Source: a virus. Taken from it: a stretch of DNA of 34,484 bases. The position numbers and the translations under genes are program-made. A model generated the notes under the pieces. That model was not told the DNA's origin. It did not search any database and saw only the letters and a list, made by a program, of their open reading frames with translations. Numbering within the stretch: the stretch's first letter is position 1; every line of letters begins with the position of its first letter. Location: positions 1 to 34,484 of IMG/VR virus record IMGVR_UViG_3300048839_000711, one strand, 5' to 3'. Below, one piece after another: positions 23,792 to 31,742 of the stretch.

Positions 23792-25939
23792 CTATCTCCG
23801 TGAAGTGATGAAAAATCCAAGCCCGTTCGGACCTGTGTGTAGTTTTGGTTTTGGAAGCGATGCCGGCTCCGGTGCGTCCGTTTGCTTTACCGGCGATTCC
23901 GTCGGCAGCGAACAGCCGGCGATCGATGCTGCCACGCCACACCCGACCAAGGTGTCAAACCAGTGATTGTCCTTGCTTCCGTAGACCTCCCAGACGTTTA
24001 CGGTCCGGCCGTTCTTTGTCTTTTGCTCGGGCCGCTCGGCCAACATGTGGTCGATGTATGCGGAGTGATCGATGCGCTCATTGCCCCAGAGCTTCCACGC
24101 CCCGGAGTCCGCCGATTGGATCAGCCTGGCAACAACGGTCGATTTCCAAAAATTGGCATCGAAATTGACTCGCAACACGCCGCCATCGACATGTTCGCGA
24201 GGGAAGAACCATCTTGGTTGTGATGGATCCGGCCCGCACCGCAAAACCCGCTTTCCACTCATATCGTATTCCGGCATCGGTTTTTCGATTGGACCGATTC
24301 CGATGCCGCGAGACGAATGAATCACAGGGTTGCCGATTCGTCGAATTGCATTGGCGACCGCCTTTGGCTTGTAACCAGCATCAACCAATCCCACCGAAAC
24401 CGCCAAGCTTGATCCGCCAACGAACACCCATTCGGTTTCCAGCAGCCGCGAAAGGATGTCCACGATGCCTTGTTCGATTGCCTGATCGCCATCGAGCGAC
24501 GGGTACATGTCGGTCAGCTTCCGTTTCGCAGATCGTAACGTGAAATACGGAGTCGGCTGCTCTGGCCATGTTCCGTAAGTGATGGAATCGCCTGTGAAAT
24601 CTTGACCCACCGCGGCGACCGAATAATACAGCACTTCGTCATGAACGTCGACATGAAACACAACGTGCGACCGATCTTCTGGAATCACACCCCGGGCGTA
24701 GTAGTTATTCCGCTGCAACAGGTCATCACGGTCGATCGCCAACGCTGCGGAAACGTGCGGACGGATTGGTGTATTCTGGCACTCGGCGTAAAACGTGCGA
24801 TCTCCCTTGTCGATCAGGATGTTCATCCCATGCTGAATGGCGCTAATTTCGTGGCCTTTGAGCGGGATGTTCTCCCATGTGGCTTCGGCGCCTGCGTCCA
24901 TCTCCATTTGGTTTTGCCGATAGAATTCAGTGCTGGAATAGATCGCCTTGATGCGACCACGGGGATCGTGGCGGTCGTATGCTCGTCGAATTTTTGCGTA
25001 CTCAGTCAACCACAGATCGTCGATGCGATGTGGCATAGACTTCAACATCTGAACTCGCACGCACTGCCATTCCGGATGCTTGTTTGGGTCGGCCAATTGC
25101 GACGGCACATCATTTTCGGCGATCACCGTAGCATTCAGAACCGCAGAAACTTCCGTGCCGTGGTCGCCCATCATCATGATCGACTGAAGGATGTAATCGA
25201 GCCTCGCCGCTGTTTGGACTTCACTCTTTGCCGACTGATCCGTTTGCGGGTCGTCAAGGATCACGATATCGGGCCGCACATTCTCTCCAGCGGTGTTCTT
25301 CTCTCGCGCACCTCGTGGCGGAGCTAGCAGGCCATACGCTTCTAGCAACGCGCCGGAGCTGACGCTGCAGGCAATGGTTGGTAACACCAGATGATCCTTG
25401 GTCCACTCAATGCCGGTCAGCTCGCCTTGGTGCGTTTGGCTTGCGCATCGCTGCGACTTTCCCTTCAGTGCGAGAAATGGGTAGCACAATTCCGGAAAGT
25501 CCTCTCTCAGTAGCAGATTGGTTACAAATTCACCGTAAATTGATTTGATCCCCTTGCACGCCAGACTTGCTGTGCCAGCAAAGAACATCCCATAGCGTCG
25601 GTGGCCATAGCCAAGCCCCCAGATAAGCGAGTTTTCCGACATCGTCGACTTGATGAATCCTCGCGGCATGATGTTCCCAACCCACGCTTCATCCAGCATT
25701 GCGACTTCGATCCGCTTGGCGGCTGCGATCTGTTCATCACAGAGCGGCTTTTTTCCTGTCGAGTAGGGAAAATACGTCGCGAGGAATAGCGGCAGGTTGT
25801 GTCGACAGGATTCCCTCCGCTCAACGTTGACGATTTGCGGGATGTCACCAATTTCGGCGACAGAGTCGTATCGGCTCCGAGAGTGTTCGGCCTTGCGATT
25901 TCGTTCCTGATCATTTGGCAGCGTCTGGCTTTTCCCCAT
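23792..25939 (-). CDS. Terminase large subunit (packaging ATPase/nuclease)
   Basis: A 715-aa DNA packaging motor. ATPase domain: a Walker A-like loop MPRGFIKST at 91-99, with Walker B IVILDD around 225-230 (RPDIVILDDPQ). Nuclease domain from about 425, with a first acidic cluster HVDVHDEV (429-436) and further acidic residues near the C-terminus (HWFDTLVG). The Walker A differs from the G..GKS/T consensus (RGFIKST), as in other phage large terminases. It cleaves concatemeric DNA and drives it into the prohead through the portal. It starts after the 200-aa gene; no small terminase could be recognised next to it. Confidence 0.93.
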   Translation of the reverse strand: MGKSQTLPNDQERNRKAEHSRSRYDSVAEIGDIPQIVNVERRESCRHNLPLFLATYFPYSTGKKPLCDEQIAAAKRIEVAMLDEAWVGNIMPRGFIKSTMSENSLIWGLGYGHRRYGMFFAGTASLACKGIKSIYGEFVTNLLLREDFPELCYPFLALKGKSQRCASQTHQGELTGIEWTKDHLVLPTIACSVSSGALLEAYGLLAPPRGAREKNTAGENVRPDIVILDDPQTDQSAKSEVQTAARLDYILQSIMMMGDHGTEVSAVLNATVIAENDVPSQLADPNKHPEWQCVRVQMLKSMPHRIDDLWLTEYAKIRRAYDRHDPRGRIKAIYSSTEFYRQNQMEMDAGAEATWENIPLKGHEISAIQHGMNILIDKGDRTFYAECQNTPIRPHVSAALAIDRDDLLQRNNYYARGVIPEDRSHVVFHVDVHDEVLYYSVAAVGQDFTGDSITYGTWPEQPTPYFTLRSAKRKLTDMYPSLDGDQAIEQGIVDILSRLLETEWVFVGGSSLAVSVGLVDAGYKPKAVANAIRRIGNPVIHSSRGIGIGPIEKPMPEYDMSGKRVLRCGPDPSQPRWFFPREHVDGGVLRVNFDANFWKSTVVARLIQSADSGAWKLWGNERIDHSAYIDHMLAERPEQKTKNGRTVNVWEVYGSKDNHWFDTLVGCGVAASIAGCSLPTESPVKQTDAPEPASLPKPKLHTGPNGLGFFITSRR

Positions 25940-25997
25940 TGTTGCATTCGTGTCGCACCTACCTGTCTATCGCGTAAAAAGCTTGAAGCGAATTGAT

Positions 25998-26600
25998 CTA
26001 GTCGCTGCTTTTTAGTAGCCCAATGTCGATCGTCAGAGCTGTAGTTGATCCGTTAGAAATGCTAACTGATTCAATCGACTCACCAGCCAACGGGTTTACG
26101 AAACCCATGCCGGAAACCCAAAACCTGCCCTCACGCTCGGCAATCTCGTAGGTCAAAGCTGCGGCAGATTCGTCGTCGAGAAATGCAATGCAGCATCGCT
26201 GAGTGTTCTTTATCGCGAACATGTCCAGGCTGTCGCCGTTCAACAAAAGCTCGTGAGTTGCTTTCTTGGACACAACAACCGATGTAGTTGCGATTGGAAG
26301 CGTGTCCCCAGAGTCAACGTCAAACGTCACAGTTGTTGCTGTTGAGCCAGACACTGTGGCAGCGCTAGCGAAACCACCAGCCCAGAAAATGCTAACAACA
26401 TCGTCCGTTAGAATCCCATGACCGGACGCAAGGGTCACAACCCCAGTGTTGTCATCCGTGCGAGTTGTAAGACTGCCAGCTAGTCCGGCAGGAACGTCTA
26501 ACGCGATTCGATCCGATGATTCTTGCTCTCGTTCGATTGACGAGCTGATAGTCAATCCGGCCACCGTCAATGAAGTTGTTGCTTTTGCGACAATTCCCAT
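25998..26600 (-). CDS. Probable virion beta-protein upstream of terminase (200 aa)
   Basis: A Ser/Thr/Ala/Val-rich 200-aa protein with no membrane segments and only two cysteines, adjacent. It looks like a beta-sandwich: IEREQESSDRIALDVPAG, TTRTDDNTGVVTLASGHG, TATTVTFDVDSGD, ALTYEIAEREGRFWVSGMGF and VSISNGSTTALTIDIGLL. This composition matches phage capsid or tail decoration proteins rather than regulators. Its place ahead of the large terminase is odd for a structural gene. GAGG lies 5 bases before the ATG. I do not recognise a family. Confidence 0.65.
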   Translation of the reverse strand: MGIVAKATTSLTVAGLTISSSIEREQESSDRIALDVPAGLAGSLTTRTDDNTGVVTLASGHGILTDDVVSIFWAGGFASAATVSGSTATTVTFDVDSGDTLPIATTSVVVSKKATHELLLNGDSLDMFAIKNTQRCCIAFLDDESAAALTYEIAEREGRFWVSGMGFVNPLAGESIESVSISNGSTTALTIDIGLLKSSD

Positions 26601-26681
26601 GATATCCTCTAACTGGTTTACTGAAACGTGAAAAACGATTTGAAGCCAAACAGAACATTACCGTATTTCATACGACGGCAT

Positions 26682-27098
26682 TTACTGTTTGCCTGTTTTA
26701 TCTACTATGCCGATCGGCTGTTTCGGTAGATCGGGGTGTTCTTCATAAAACTTAAGTTGACTACTTAGATGATGCACTTCGTTTTCTAAACCCAAAATTC
26801 GCAGTTTCATTTCTGAATTCGAGTCATGCAGGTCAGTTACTTTTTTCAGAAGTGCTGAGTTCTGCTCTCGAAGTGCTGATACCTCTTTCATAAGGTCTGA
26901 ATAGAACGAGGTTAGTCTGTTGTGTTCAGAAACTAGCTGTGATGCAAACTTCGATTCAACCTGCACTTCGTGTGAAGCTCTGATCTGTGCTATCTTTGCG
27001 CGAAAAGCTAACCATGCCGATGCAATCCCAGCAAACGCGGACATTACCGCTGTCGCGACCCAGTGAACTACCGTTGGCTCTCCGTCGGGGCCTTGCAT
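26682..27098 (-). CDS. Membrane-anchored coiled-coil protein (possible spanin-like)
   Basis: A 138-aa protein beginning at a TGATG overlap with the upstream stop; the longer form from 27134 (150 aa) is also possible. A membrane segment at about residues 11-32 (VHWVATAVMSAFAGIASAWL) is followed by a long charged coiled coil (~36-125; leucine heptads SEHNRLTSFYSDLMKEVSAL, SALLKKVTDL, MKLRILGLENEVHHL). A single N-terminal anchor with a periplasmic coiled coil is the layout of an inner-membrane spanin or of a lysis accessory, but there is no lipoprotein partner proved here. It ends the cassette with the cysteine peptidase gene. Confidence 0.6.
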   Translation of the reverse strand: MQGPDGEPTVVHWVATAVMSAFAGIASAWLAFRAKIAQIRASHEVQVESKFASQLVSEHNRLTSFYSDLMKEVSALREQNSALLKKVTDLHDSNSEMKLRILGLENEVHHLSSQLKFYEEHPDLPKQPIGIVDKTGKQ

Positions 27099-27781
27099 CA
27101 GTTGCACACTTTCTGGCCGTTGATCATTCGGCATGATTGGACTCGCTGCAAAGGCTGAAACCGTCGCCCCTGATAAACACCACGAACGACAGGCCCGGTT
27201 CCGATCGGTGTCGCTTCAACAACGGGACGGACGTAAACCGCGCGCCTCTGATAGACTGGAGCGGAATACGACCGAAACTCCGCTGCTGGAGTGATCCATG
27301 ATTGTGCGGGCTGACTCGCTGCGATTGCCGCCGGCGTGCCTACAGACACCCAACCGCCTGTTGCGTCTTGGTATCCCAAAAGAGTCTCCCCCGGAGCTAA
27401 CACAATCCGATGCGACTGATCAGGACGATCGAAACTCAGCGTCTCGGCTCTTGTGCCGCCGTTTGCCGTTTGGATTCCTACGCTCAGTTTAGATGCGTAC
27501 CTCTGATAGACTTCCTCGGCTACTTCGGTTGCAATCTCTCTCGCTTCGGTAGCGTCAATCGATGTTCGCTCAAGCTCTGCTACTCGCCGCTCAAGTGCGA
27601 CTAGCCTGTCGATCTGAGGAGAGCTTTCGAGCAAGTCTGCTTTCTTGCATTCGCATGGATCGCACTGACAATTCTCGCAATCACACTCGGCGGTAATCGC
27701 TGGCGAATCGACGCCGAACGGGTCTTGCGAAAATAGCGGCGTTGCCAATGCAATCAGAAATAAAATTGATGCGGGTTTCAA
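27098..27781 (-). CDS. Exported Cys-rich protein (227 aa)
   Basis: An N-terminal signal peptide (MKPASILFLIALATPLFSQ, hydrophobic core ending about residue 18) is followed by a dense six-Cys cluster at 33-45 (C33, C35, C38, C40, C43, C45), then a charged helix (~57-95), an acidic loop, and a Pro/Tyr/Arg-rich C-terminal region with two cysteines. The Cys pattern suggests metal binding or a disulphide knot. It overlaps the next gene's start by 4 bases upstream and by the stop downstream. No enzyme motif. Probably an envelope protein of the same cassette as the cysteine peptidase; function unknown. Confidence 0.6.
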   Translation of the reverse strand: MKPASILFLIALATPLFSQDPFGVDSPAITAECDCENCQCDPCECKKADLLESSPQIDRLVALERRVAELERTSIDATEAREIATEVAEEVYQRYASKLSVGIQTANGGTRAETLSFDRPDQSHRIVLAPGETLLGYQDATGGWVSVGTPAAIAASQPAQSWITPAAEFRSYSAPVYQRRAVYVRPVVEATPIGTGPVVRGVYQGRRFQPLQRVQSCRMINGQKVCN

Positions 27782-28158
27782 AACGAAGCTCCTTCTGTTT
27801 TTTGCTCTGACGTGTCCGTCTCTTCGCTACCGTCTTCACCAATGCGAATACTTGGTATGCCAAGAATTATCTGATTCAGTCTTCGGACTTGAATTTCCAG
27901 ATATTTGACGCGAAATTCTAAATCGTTGTTTCGCGTCTGTTCTTCGAGTGTCTGTTGGGTTTGCGGGTCGATACCGACAAGTTCCTCATAGTCGATCGTC
28001 GGCGTTTCTGTTGGCGGCCCGTGCTTCACTGGAGGAGCGTTGTAACGATCTCGTGTTTCGCATCCTCGAAACGCGGCGAGTGTCGCCACAACAAAAATCG
28101 CTCCCGCAATGACTATGCCCAAATCGTTCCAACGGTAGATCGCTTTGTCGGTTTTCAT
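27778..28158 (-). CDS. Single-span membrane protein with coiled coil (126 aa)
   Basis: One strong transmembrane helix at about 12-30 (DLGIVIAGAIFVVATLAAF), then a basic-acidic linker, and a predicted coiled coil at about 65-98 (QQTLEEQTRNNDLEFRVKYL; EIQVRRLNQII). A lone CE motif (C33) follows the helix. Translational coupling with both neighbours by 4-base overlaps. Like the 138-aa and 120-aa membrane genes, it is built as anchor plus helix, so the cassette holds several similar anchored proteins. No family recognised. Confidence 0.6.
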   Translation of the reverse strand: MKTDKAIYRWNDLGIVIAGAIFVVATLAAFRGCETRDRYNAPPVKHGPPTETPTIDYEELVGIDPQTQQTLEEQTRNNDLEFRVKYLEIQVRRLNQIILGIPSIRIGEDGSEETDTSEQKTEGASF

Positions 28159-28841
28159 CGTGTCTCCAGGTGTCGCACGTCTGCTGGAGTGATGGAATCA
28201 AAGAACTGAAGCACTTCACCATCTGGGGCCACGACATCGAAGTATGCTACTTGCGTTGCCGAATCAGGTTCCATGATGACGCGAACAAACCAGCCGCGCG
28301 ATTCAAATGACTGACGTTGTTCGGCGTACCACTTCGACGGCCAACCTGACTTGGTTCGCTGTGTCATGTGCAGCGTGATTTCTTTTTGGACCGGTTCGCC
28401 GTTAGGAATCGGATCGGGGATTGGATGCGGAATCTGTACTATGTCGCGATCGTCAATCTTTCCGTCTCCCCCGCATCGATTGCACCGGTCACAGGTGCGC
28501 CCATCGCCAACACGACCAACGCCGCACGCGCCAGGAGGATCGTTGCAGTCAGGGCACTTATCGCCGACCTTGGGGGTATTGTCGGGAATTGGTGCTGGCG
28601 ACGTTACCGACGCGATCGCAATTTCTGCCATCGCTCGCTCTTTCGCCCAGCCAATATCTCGATGGATGATTCCCGTTGCCGAACAGCCAGGAAGAATCAC
28701 AACAAGAACCAATAGCCCTAGCAGCCATTTTGTGACTTTCGCGGAAACGCGGTCATACTTCGCCTTGATCCACTTCGGCTGTGGCAATAGATTCCAGCCG
28801 ACGATCAATCCAATTGCAATTCCAACAAGAAGCCAAAACAT
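28155..28841 (-). CDS. Membrane protein with a DnaJ-like CxxC zinc region (228 aa)
   Basis: Two hydrophobic segments (about 2-19 and 38-52). The second ends VILPGC (C53), which resembles a lipobox but sits after an earlier membrane segment, so lipidation is uncertain. A Cys-rich block at 96-123 (CPDC, then C106, then CDRCNRC) with glycine turns resembles the DnaJ zinc-binding repeats. The C-terminal half (TQRTKSGWPSKWYAEQRQ; FVRVIMEPDSATQVAYFDVV) is soluble. It starts within the stop of the peptidase gene. Possibly a folding or redox helper for the exported neighbours. No enzyme assignment. Confidence 0.6.
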   Translation of the reverse strand: MFWLLVGIAIGLIVGWNLLPQPKWIKAKYDRVSAKVTKWLLGLLVLVVILPGCSATGIIHRDIGWAKERAMAEIAIASVTSPAPIPDNTPKVGDKCPDCNDPPGACGVGRVGDGRTCDRCNRCGGDGKIDDRDIVQIPHPIPDPIPNGEPVQKEITLHMTQRTKSGWPSKWYAEQRQSFESRGWFVRVIMEPDSATQVAYFDVVAPDGEVLQFFDSITPADVRHLETR

Positions 28842-29935
28842 CAGATCAACCCCTCCGCTCCGAGTGTTGCTTGTCGTCTTGGACGAAACCCGTGGCTGTC
28901 ACTCAATGCGTGACACTCACCGCCGCGAACCGCCTTCATCGTGTCATCCAAAGTCAAACAAAACAGACCCTCTGGGATAGTTCCGTACTCTACCGGCCAA
29001 TTGTTGATTTGGTTCCACCGGCCCCAGCTTTGATCCCAGAATATGAGCGTCTCGCGATGGTATTTTTTCGTGTCGTCAAAACCACAGATCGCCATGTCGT
29101 GCGCCCACGATCCGTCCAGTGCGGATAGGAATGGGACGCGATCTTTACCGCCAACTTTGGACACGCCAATTGACGATCCAATGCCAACACCGCAACCGTT
29201 CCACAGTGCGGTCAGCAACTCCTCTTCGGTTTCGATCTCCGCTACCTGCTTTGGTCCGTAATCTCGATTCAGGTTGTAAACCCACTGCGGGAATCCGGTC
29301 CTGCCGTACTCCATACCAAGCCGACAGTAGTTTTTGTATTCGCTAAAGTCCCACTGTTCACCGTCCGGCGATTCGATGACATCTTCCAAGAGAATCCCGA
29401 TCTTGGTAGCTGCCAGGGCAATGCGACTCGGTGACGCCCCGGCTCCCGTGTGACCTCGCATCGAGTACAAGTCAGCCGTCGCAGACCGCTTAACGTACTC
29501 TTCAGACTGTTTCAGGTGGCCAATGTCGTAGCATCTTGCCAGGTCTCGCATCGTACGCTTACTCCAGCTAACACAATCGCCTGTAAGCTGTGCGCCTCGA
29601 AACGCCAACGACGGATCAATCTGAAGATAGTGCTTGAAGTGCAGGCACAATTCTCCCTGATAGTCGCCGTACATTGCCTCGGTTCCTGGTGCGGTTGCAA
29701 ACCGATATTCGTTGACACTGACGGCATTCCGAAATTCATCTCGGCAATTTCGAGCGAACTGGCGAAGGTCATGCGGCAACAAGTCACTGTCGATTGCCGC
29801 ACCGATCAACGCGTGAGTCGAATACGCCCGCTCGATTCGACTTGGCGATGAAAAAATATCTTGCCGCGACAACCAGAGAGCTTGGTCGACGAAGTATTCC
29901 GCTGCTAGTTGTTCGGTTCGCTCTACGGTGTTCAC
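28841..29935 (-). CDS. Papain-like cysteine peptidase (364 aa), possible lysin
   Basis: The GTG at 29935 is chosen because GGAGG lies 7 bases upstream and because it overlaps the preceding stop by 4 bases. Papain-type catalytic landmarks occur in order: Q116 (AQLTG), nucleophile C121 in GDCVSWS, H279 in GSWAHDMAICGF, then WDQSWGRW at 300-307, which resembles the NSWG box with Gln302 in place of Asn. A catalytic helix continues after C121 (KRTMRDLARCY). No signal peptide. Family call from these motifs: a C1-like cysteine peptidase or amidase fold. In the middle of a membrane-protein cassette it could be the endolysin, cutting peptidoglycan peptides. A head or processing role is possible too. 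Confidence 0.7.
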   Translation of the reverse strand: MNTVERTEQLAAEYFVDQALWLSRQDIFSSPSRIERAYSTHALIGAAIDSDLLPHDLRQFARNCRDEFRNAVSVNEYRFATAPGTEAMYGDYQGELCLHFKHYLQIDPSLAFRGAQLTGDCVSWSKRTMRDLARCYDIGHLKQSEEYVKRSATADLYSMRGHTGAGASPSRIALAATKIGILLEDVIESPDGEQWDFSEYKNYCRLGMEYGRTGFPQWVYNLNRDYGPKQVAEIETEEELLTALWNGCGVGIGSSIGVSKVGGKDRVPFLSALDGSWAHDMAICGFDDTKKYHRETLIFWDQSWGRWNQINNWPVEYGTIPEGLFCLTLDDTMKAVRGGECHALSDSHGFRPRRQATLGAEGLI

Positions 29936-30549
29936 AGCCCCGCCTCCGCAGCTACAGCGATCGCTCCGGTGATTTCCACCAACCTGCCGACATCTGCCGG
30001 TGTGAACTTCCGGAACTCCCACCCTTCGGGTTCGCCGGGTTTATCGCGTCCCCATGTGATCCCGAGATGTGCGGCAACGGCTTGGTCGATGTCGCGACCG
30101 ATAGGCGTCCCGCCGCCAGCGTCGATGTCGGTCAACAGTGCCGCAGTCACGGCTGCAAAAACGCGAGTGTCGATGACACGCTGCCCAGACGGACCGGCCA
30201 ACGCATCACGAAATCCGCTATATGCCCGAAACACTTTCGCCGCTTTGGCTGGATCGTAGGCCAGCTTCTGCCGAATCGGTGCCACCAACGAATCCAAGTT
30301 GCCGCTCGGAATGACAATCGGCGCGGGGCCAGTCGGCGTTGACGGACGGAATTGCTTCCATGCGAGGAATGCACCCATTGCCAACATTGCGACCAACAGA
30401 ATCACAGTCAGTGGCGAAGCCTGCGGCCTATCGCCGTAATGCTGATGAACTCGATCAGCACCGCCAGATTCTGGATGCCCCTCTTCGGCAACGATCGCGT
30501 CGAACGTTGCTTGATCGATGAATGCTCCAGTTTTCGGGTCGCGTGGCAT
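29932..30549 (-). CDS. Single-span membrane protein (205 aa)
   Basis: A TAATG overlap with the upstream stop sets the ATG at 30549. The N-terminal ~45 residues are acidic and polar (DPKTGAFIDQATFDAIVAEEG); a transmembrane helix at 46-65 (PLTVILLVAMLAMGAFLAW) follows; then a C-terminal domain of about 135 residues with SLVAPIRQKLAYDPAKAAKV, FRAYSGFRDALAG, VFAAVTAALLTDIDAG and PADVGRLVEITGAIAVAAEAG, mostly helical. It is coupled to the peptidase gene by 4 bases. Topology suggests a cytoplasmic N-terminus with the domain outside, or the reverse. Could be a holin-related or peptidase-control protein; no family recognised. Confidence 0.65.
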   Translation of the reverse strand: MPRDPKTGAFIDQATFDAIVAEEGHPESGGADRVHQHYGDRPQASPLTVILLVAMLAMGAFLAWKQFRPSTPTGPAPIVIPSGNLDSLVAPIRQKLAYDPAKAAKVFRAYSGFRDALAGPSGQRVIDTRVFAAVTAALLTDIDAGGGTPIGRDIDQAVAAHLGITWGRDKPGEPEGWEFRKFTPADVGRLVEITGAIAVAAEAGL

Positions 30550-31079
30550 TACCGGACTCTCCTGTTATTTCTTCGACTTCGCCAACGACTCCACCACGAT
30601 TCCCGTGTCGGCTGTGGCGTCGGCCAGATCGCTGGGTGTCGATTTCTCCACGGCAGCCAACCAAAAAAGAAATCGCTAAACGTGTACCAGCTCGCCCGCA
30701 AAAGATTGATCCACAACCACGCACCTAAATCACGGACCAGCGATTCGCCGAAGTTCCTCAGAAAACCAGCAAAGATTTTTAGCAGTAGCGAAAACAAAAA
30801 CGTCGAAGCGTATGTTGCTCCAAAAACAGCCAAGCCGTTTCCGGTTGGGTTATTCGCTTCGGCCATCTGCTCGACCTGGAAACTTGCCCAAATAATCGCT
30901 GGTTGAATCGCGGCAGAAAACGCTAGCGTTGACCCGGCTTCGCGAGGCCCAAAACTACCACGAGGCGAATATCCGTTCCGCTGATACGCACCTTTGAGCG
31001 GTTCCCACCGCTTCGGAAACTGCGATCCCGACCCACTCTCGTCGTCACGATGTTCAATTCGGCCAGTATTAGATTCCAT
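30549..31079 (-). CDS. Multi-span membrane protein with Trp-rich basic tail (176 aa), holin candidate
   Basis: I prefer the ATG at 31079; it lies 11 bases inside the previous gene. A polar N-terminus (1-48) precedes three hydrophobic segments at about 51-70, 82-108 and 118-144 (TLAFSAAIQPAIIW, STFLFSLLLKIFAGF, WLWINLLRASWYTF). The end is strongly basic and Trp-rich (WWSRWRSRRNNRRVR). Three membrane segments and a basic tail fit class I holins, which are usually smaller (~100 aa). Function remains an inference from topology and from the neighbouring cysteine peptidase. Confidence 0.6.
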   Translation of the reverse strand: MESNTGRIEHRDDESGSGSQFPKRWEPLKGAYQRNGYSPRGSFGPREAGSTLAFSAAIQPAIIWASFQVEQMAEANNPTGNGLAVFGATYASTFLFSLLLKIFAGFLRNFGESLVRDLGAWLWINLLRASWYTFSDFFFGWLPWRNRHPAIWPTPQPTRESWWSRWRSRRNNRRVR

Positions 31080-31431
31080 TAGCTGAGTCTCTTGTGTTCT
31101 TAGACTCAATCTCCGAATCACCCTCATACCCTGGCTCGCCAGGACAATAGACTGCCTGCGGTTCTCGCTCGCGATTGAGAATCCAATACATGATCAATTC
31201 GATTGCCAATCGAATTGCAACGCCGAGCAGGATCGTAACGAATATCGATCCGAGTGCCTGCTCTGCTTCCGCCTTAGCCGCTTCCGCGTCGTCGGGATGC
31301 CGAAGCCATGCACTTCGTGCCACGTCCCGCACTGTGTTGCGTTGCCTGCGGCTTAGCAGCCGATACCCGCGATTACGATCGTCGTACACGTCCGCCGGCG
31401 AATTGCTTGTTAGGACGTGGTGCGGTTCCAT
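31069..31431 (-). CDS. Single-span membrane protein, first gene of the cassette (120 aa)
   Basis: The frame is open back to a TTG at 31485, but that codon lies inside the -35/-10 promoter at 31474-31501, so the ATG at 31431 is chosen; no clear ribosome binding site is seen before it. The protein has an acidic/basic N-terminal part (DVYDDRNRGYRLLSRRQRNT), a helix (DDAEAAKAEAEQAL), a transmembrane segment at about 62-85 (SIFVTILLGVAIRLAIELIM) and an acidic tail. It overlaps the next start by 11 bases. No family recognised; it probably belongs with the peptidase cassette. Confidence 0.55.
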   Translation of the reverse strand: MEPHHVLTSNSPADVYDDRNRGYRLLSRRQRNTVRDVARSAWLRHPDDAEAAKAEAEQALGSIFVTILLGVAIRLAIELIMYWILNREREPQAVYCPGEPGYEGDSEIESKNTRDSANGI

Positions 31432-31473
31432 CGATGCAGGCCATGCAAATGGGGAGGTGAGAATCCTGCCCCC

Positions 31474-31501
31474 ATCGTACCGCAAGAACCGCGTGTGTCA
31501 A
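31474..31501 (-). promoter_or_regulatory. Promoter of the membrane/peptidase cassette
   Basis: On the minus strand, TTGACA (31501-31496) and TACGAT (31479-31474) are separated by 16 bases. The -35 is perfect and the -10 matches 4 of 6. It lies between the HTH gene stop (31506) and the first cassette gene (31431), giving a leader of about 36 bases. It would drive the cassette and possibly the head genes beyond it. Confidence 0.6.
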
Positions 31502-31505
31502 CGCT

Positions 31506-31742
31506 TCATTTTCGCTGCTGTGCGCTAGTTCCGAAATTTGACAAAACTTCCGGTGGCACTTTTAGTGATTCGCGAAACAGCAGTAAATCGGATCGCAATA
31601 CACGGCGCCGACCCGACTCAGAAACAACGTAATGCGCAAGCCTGCCGTCATCGACCCATCTTCGAATTGTCGTGCGTGAAAGACCGAGCAGCCTACCGGC
31701 CTCGGTAAGATCAAGCAGCGGGTCGTGTTGCGGTTCGTTCAT
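31506..31742 (-). CDS. MerR/excisionase-like helix-turn-helix protein (78 aa)
   Basis: The start at 31742 is set by GGAGAG just upstream; the longer frame to 31826 adds unrelated sequence. Residues ~9-50 are a winged helix of the HTH_17/excisionase type: LLDLTEAGRLLGLSRTTIRRW, then DDGRLAHYVVSESG and a basic wing RRRVLRSDLLLF. These small proteins act as excisionases (with the integrase) or as DNA-binding regulators. Its size and the phage context favour excisionase or an early/late regulator. It sits immediately upstream of the cassette promoter, so regulating that promoter is also possible. Confidence 0.75.
   Translation of the reverse strand: MNEPQHDPLLDLTEAGRLLGLSRTTIRRWVDDGRLAHYVVSESGRRRVLRSDLLLFRESLKVPPEVLSNFGTSAQQRK

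Noticed and set aside
24602-25327. Long plus-strand frame (241 codons) inside the terminase gene
   Set aside because: It is antisense to the strongly supported large terminase and has no recognisable motif or ribosome binding site.
31432-31485. TTG start of the first membrane gene
   Set aside because: It lies inside the promoter, between the -35 and -10 hexamers, so it would not be in the transcript.
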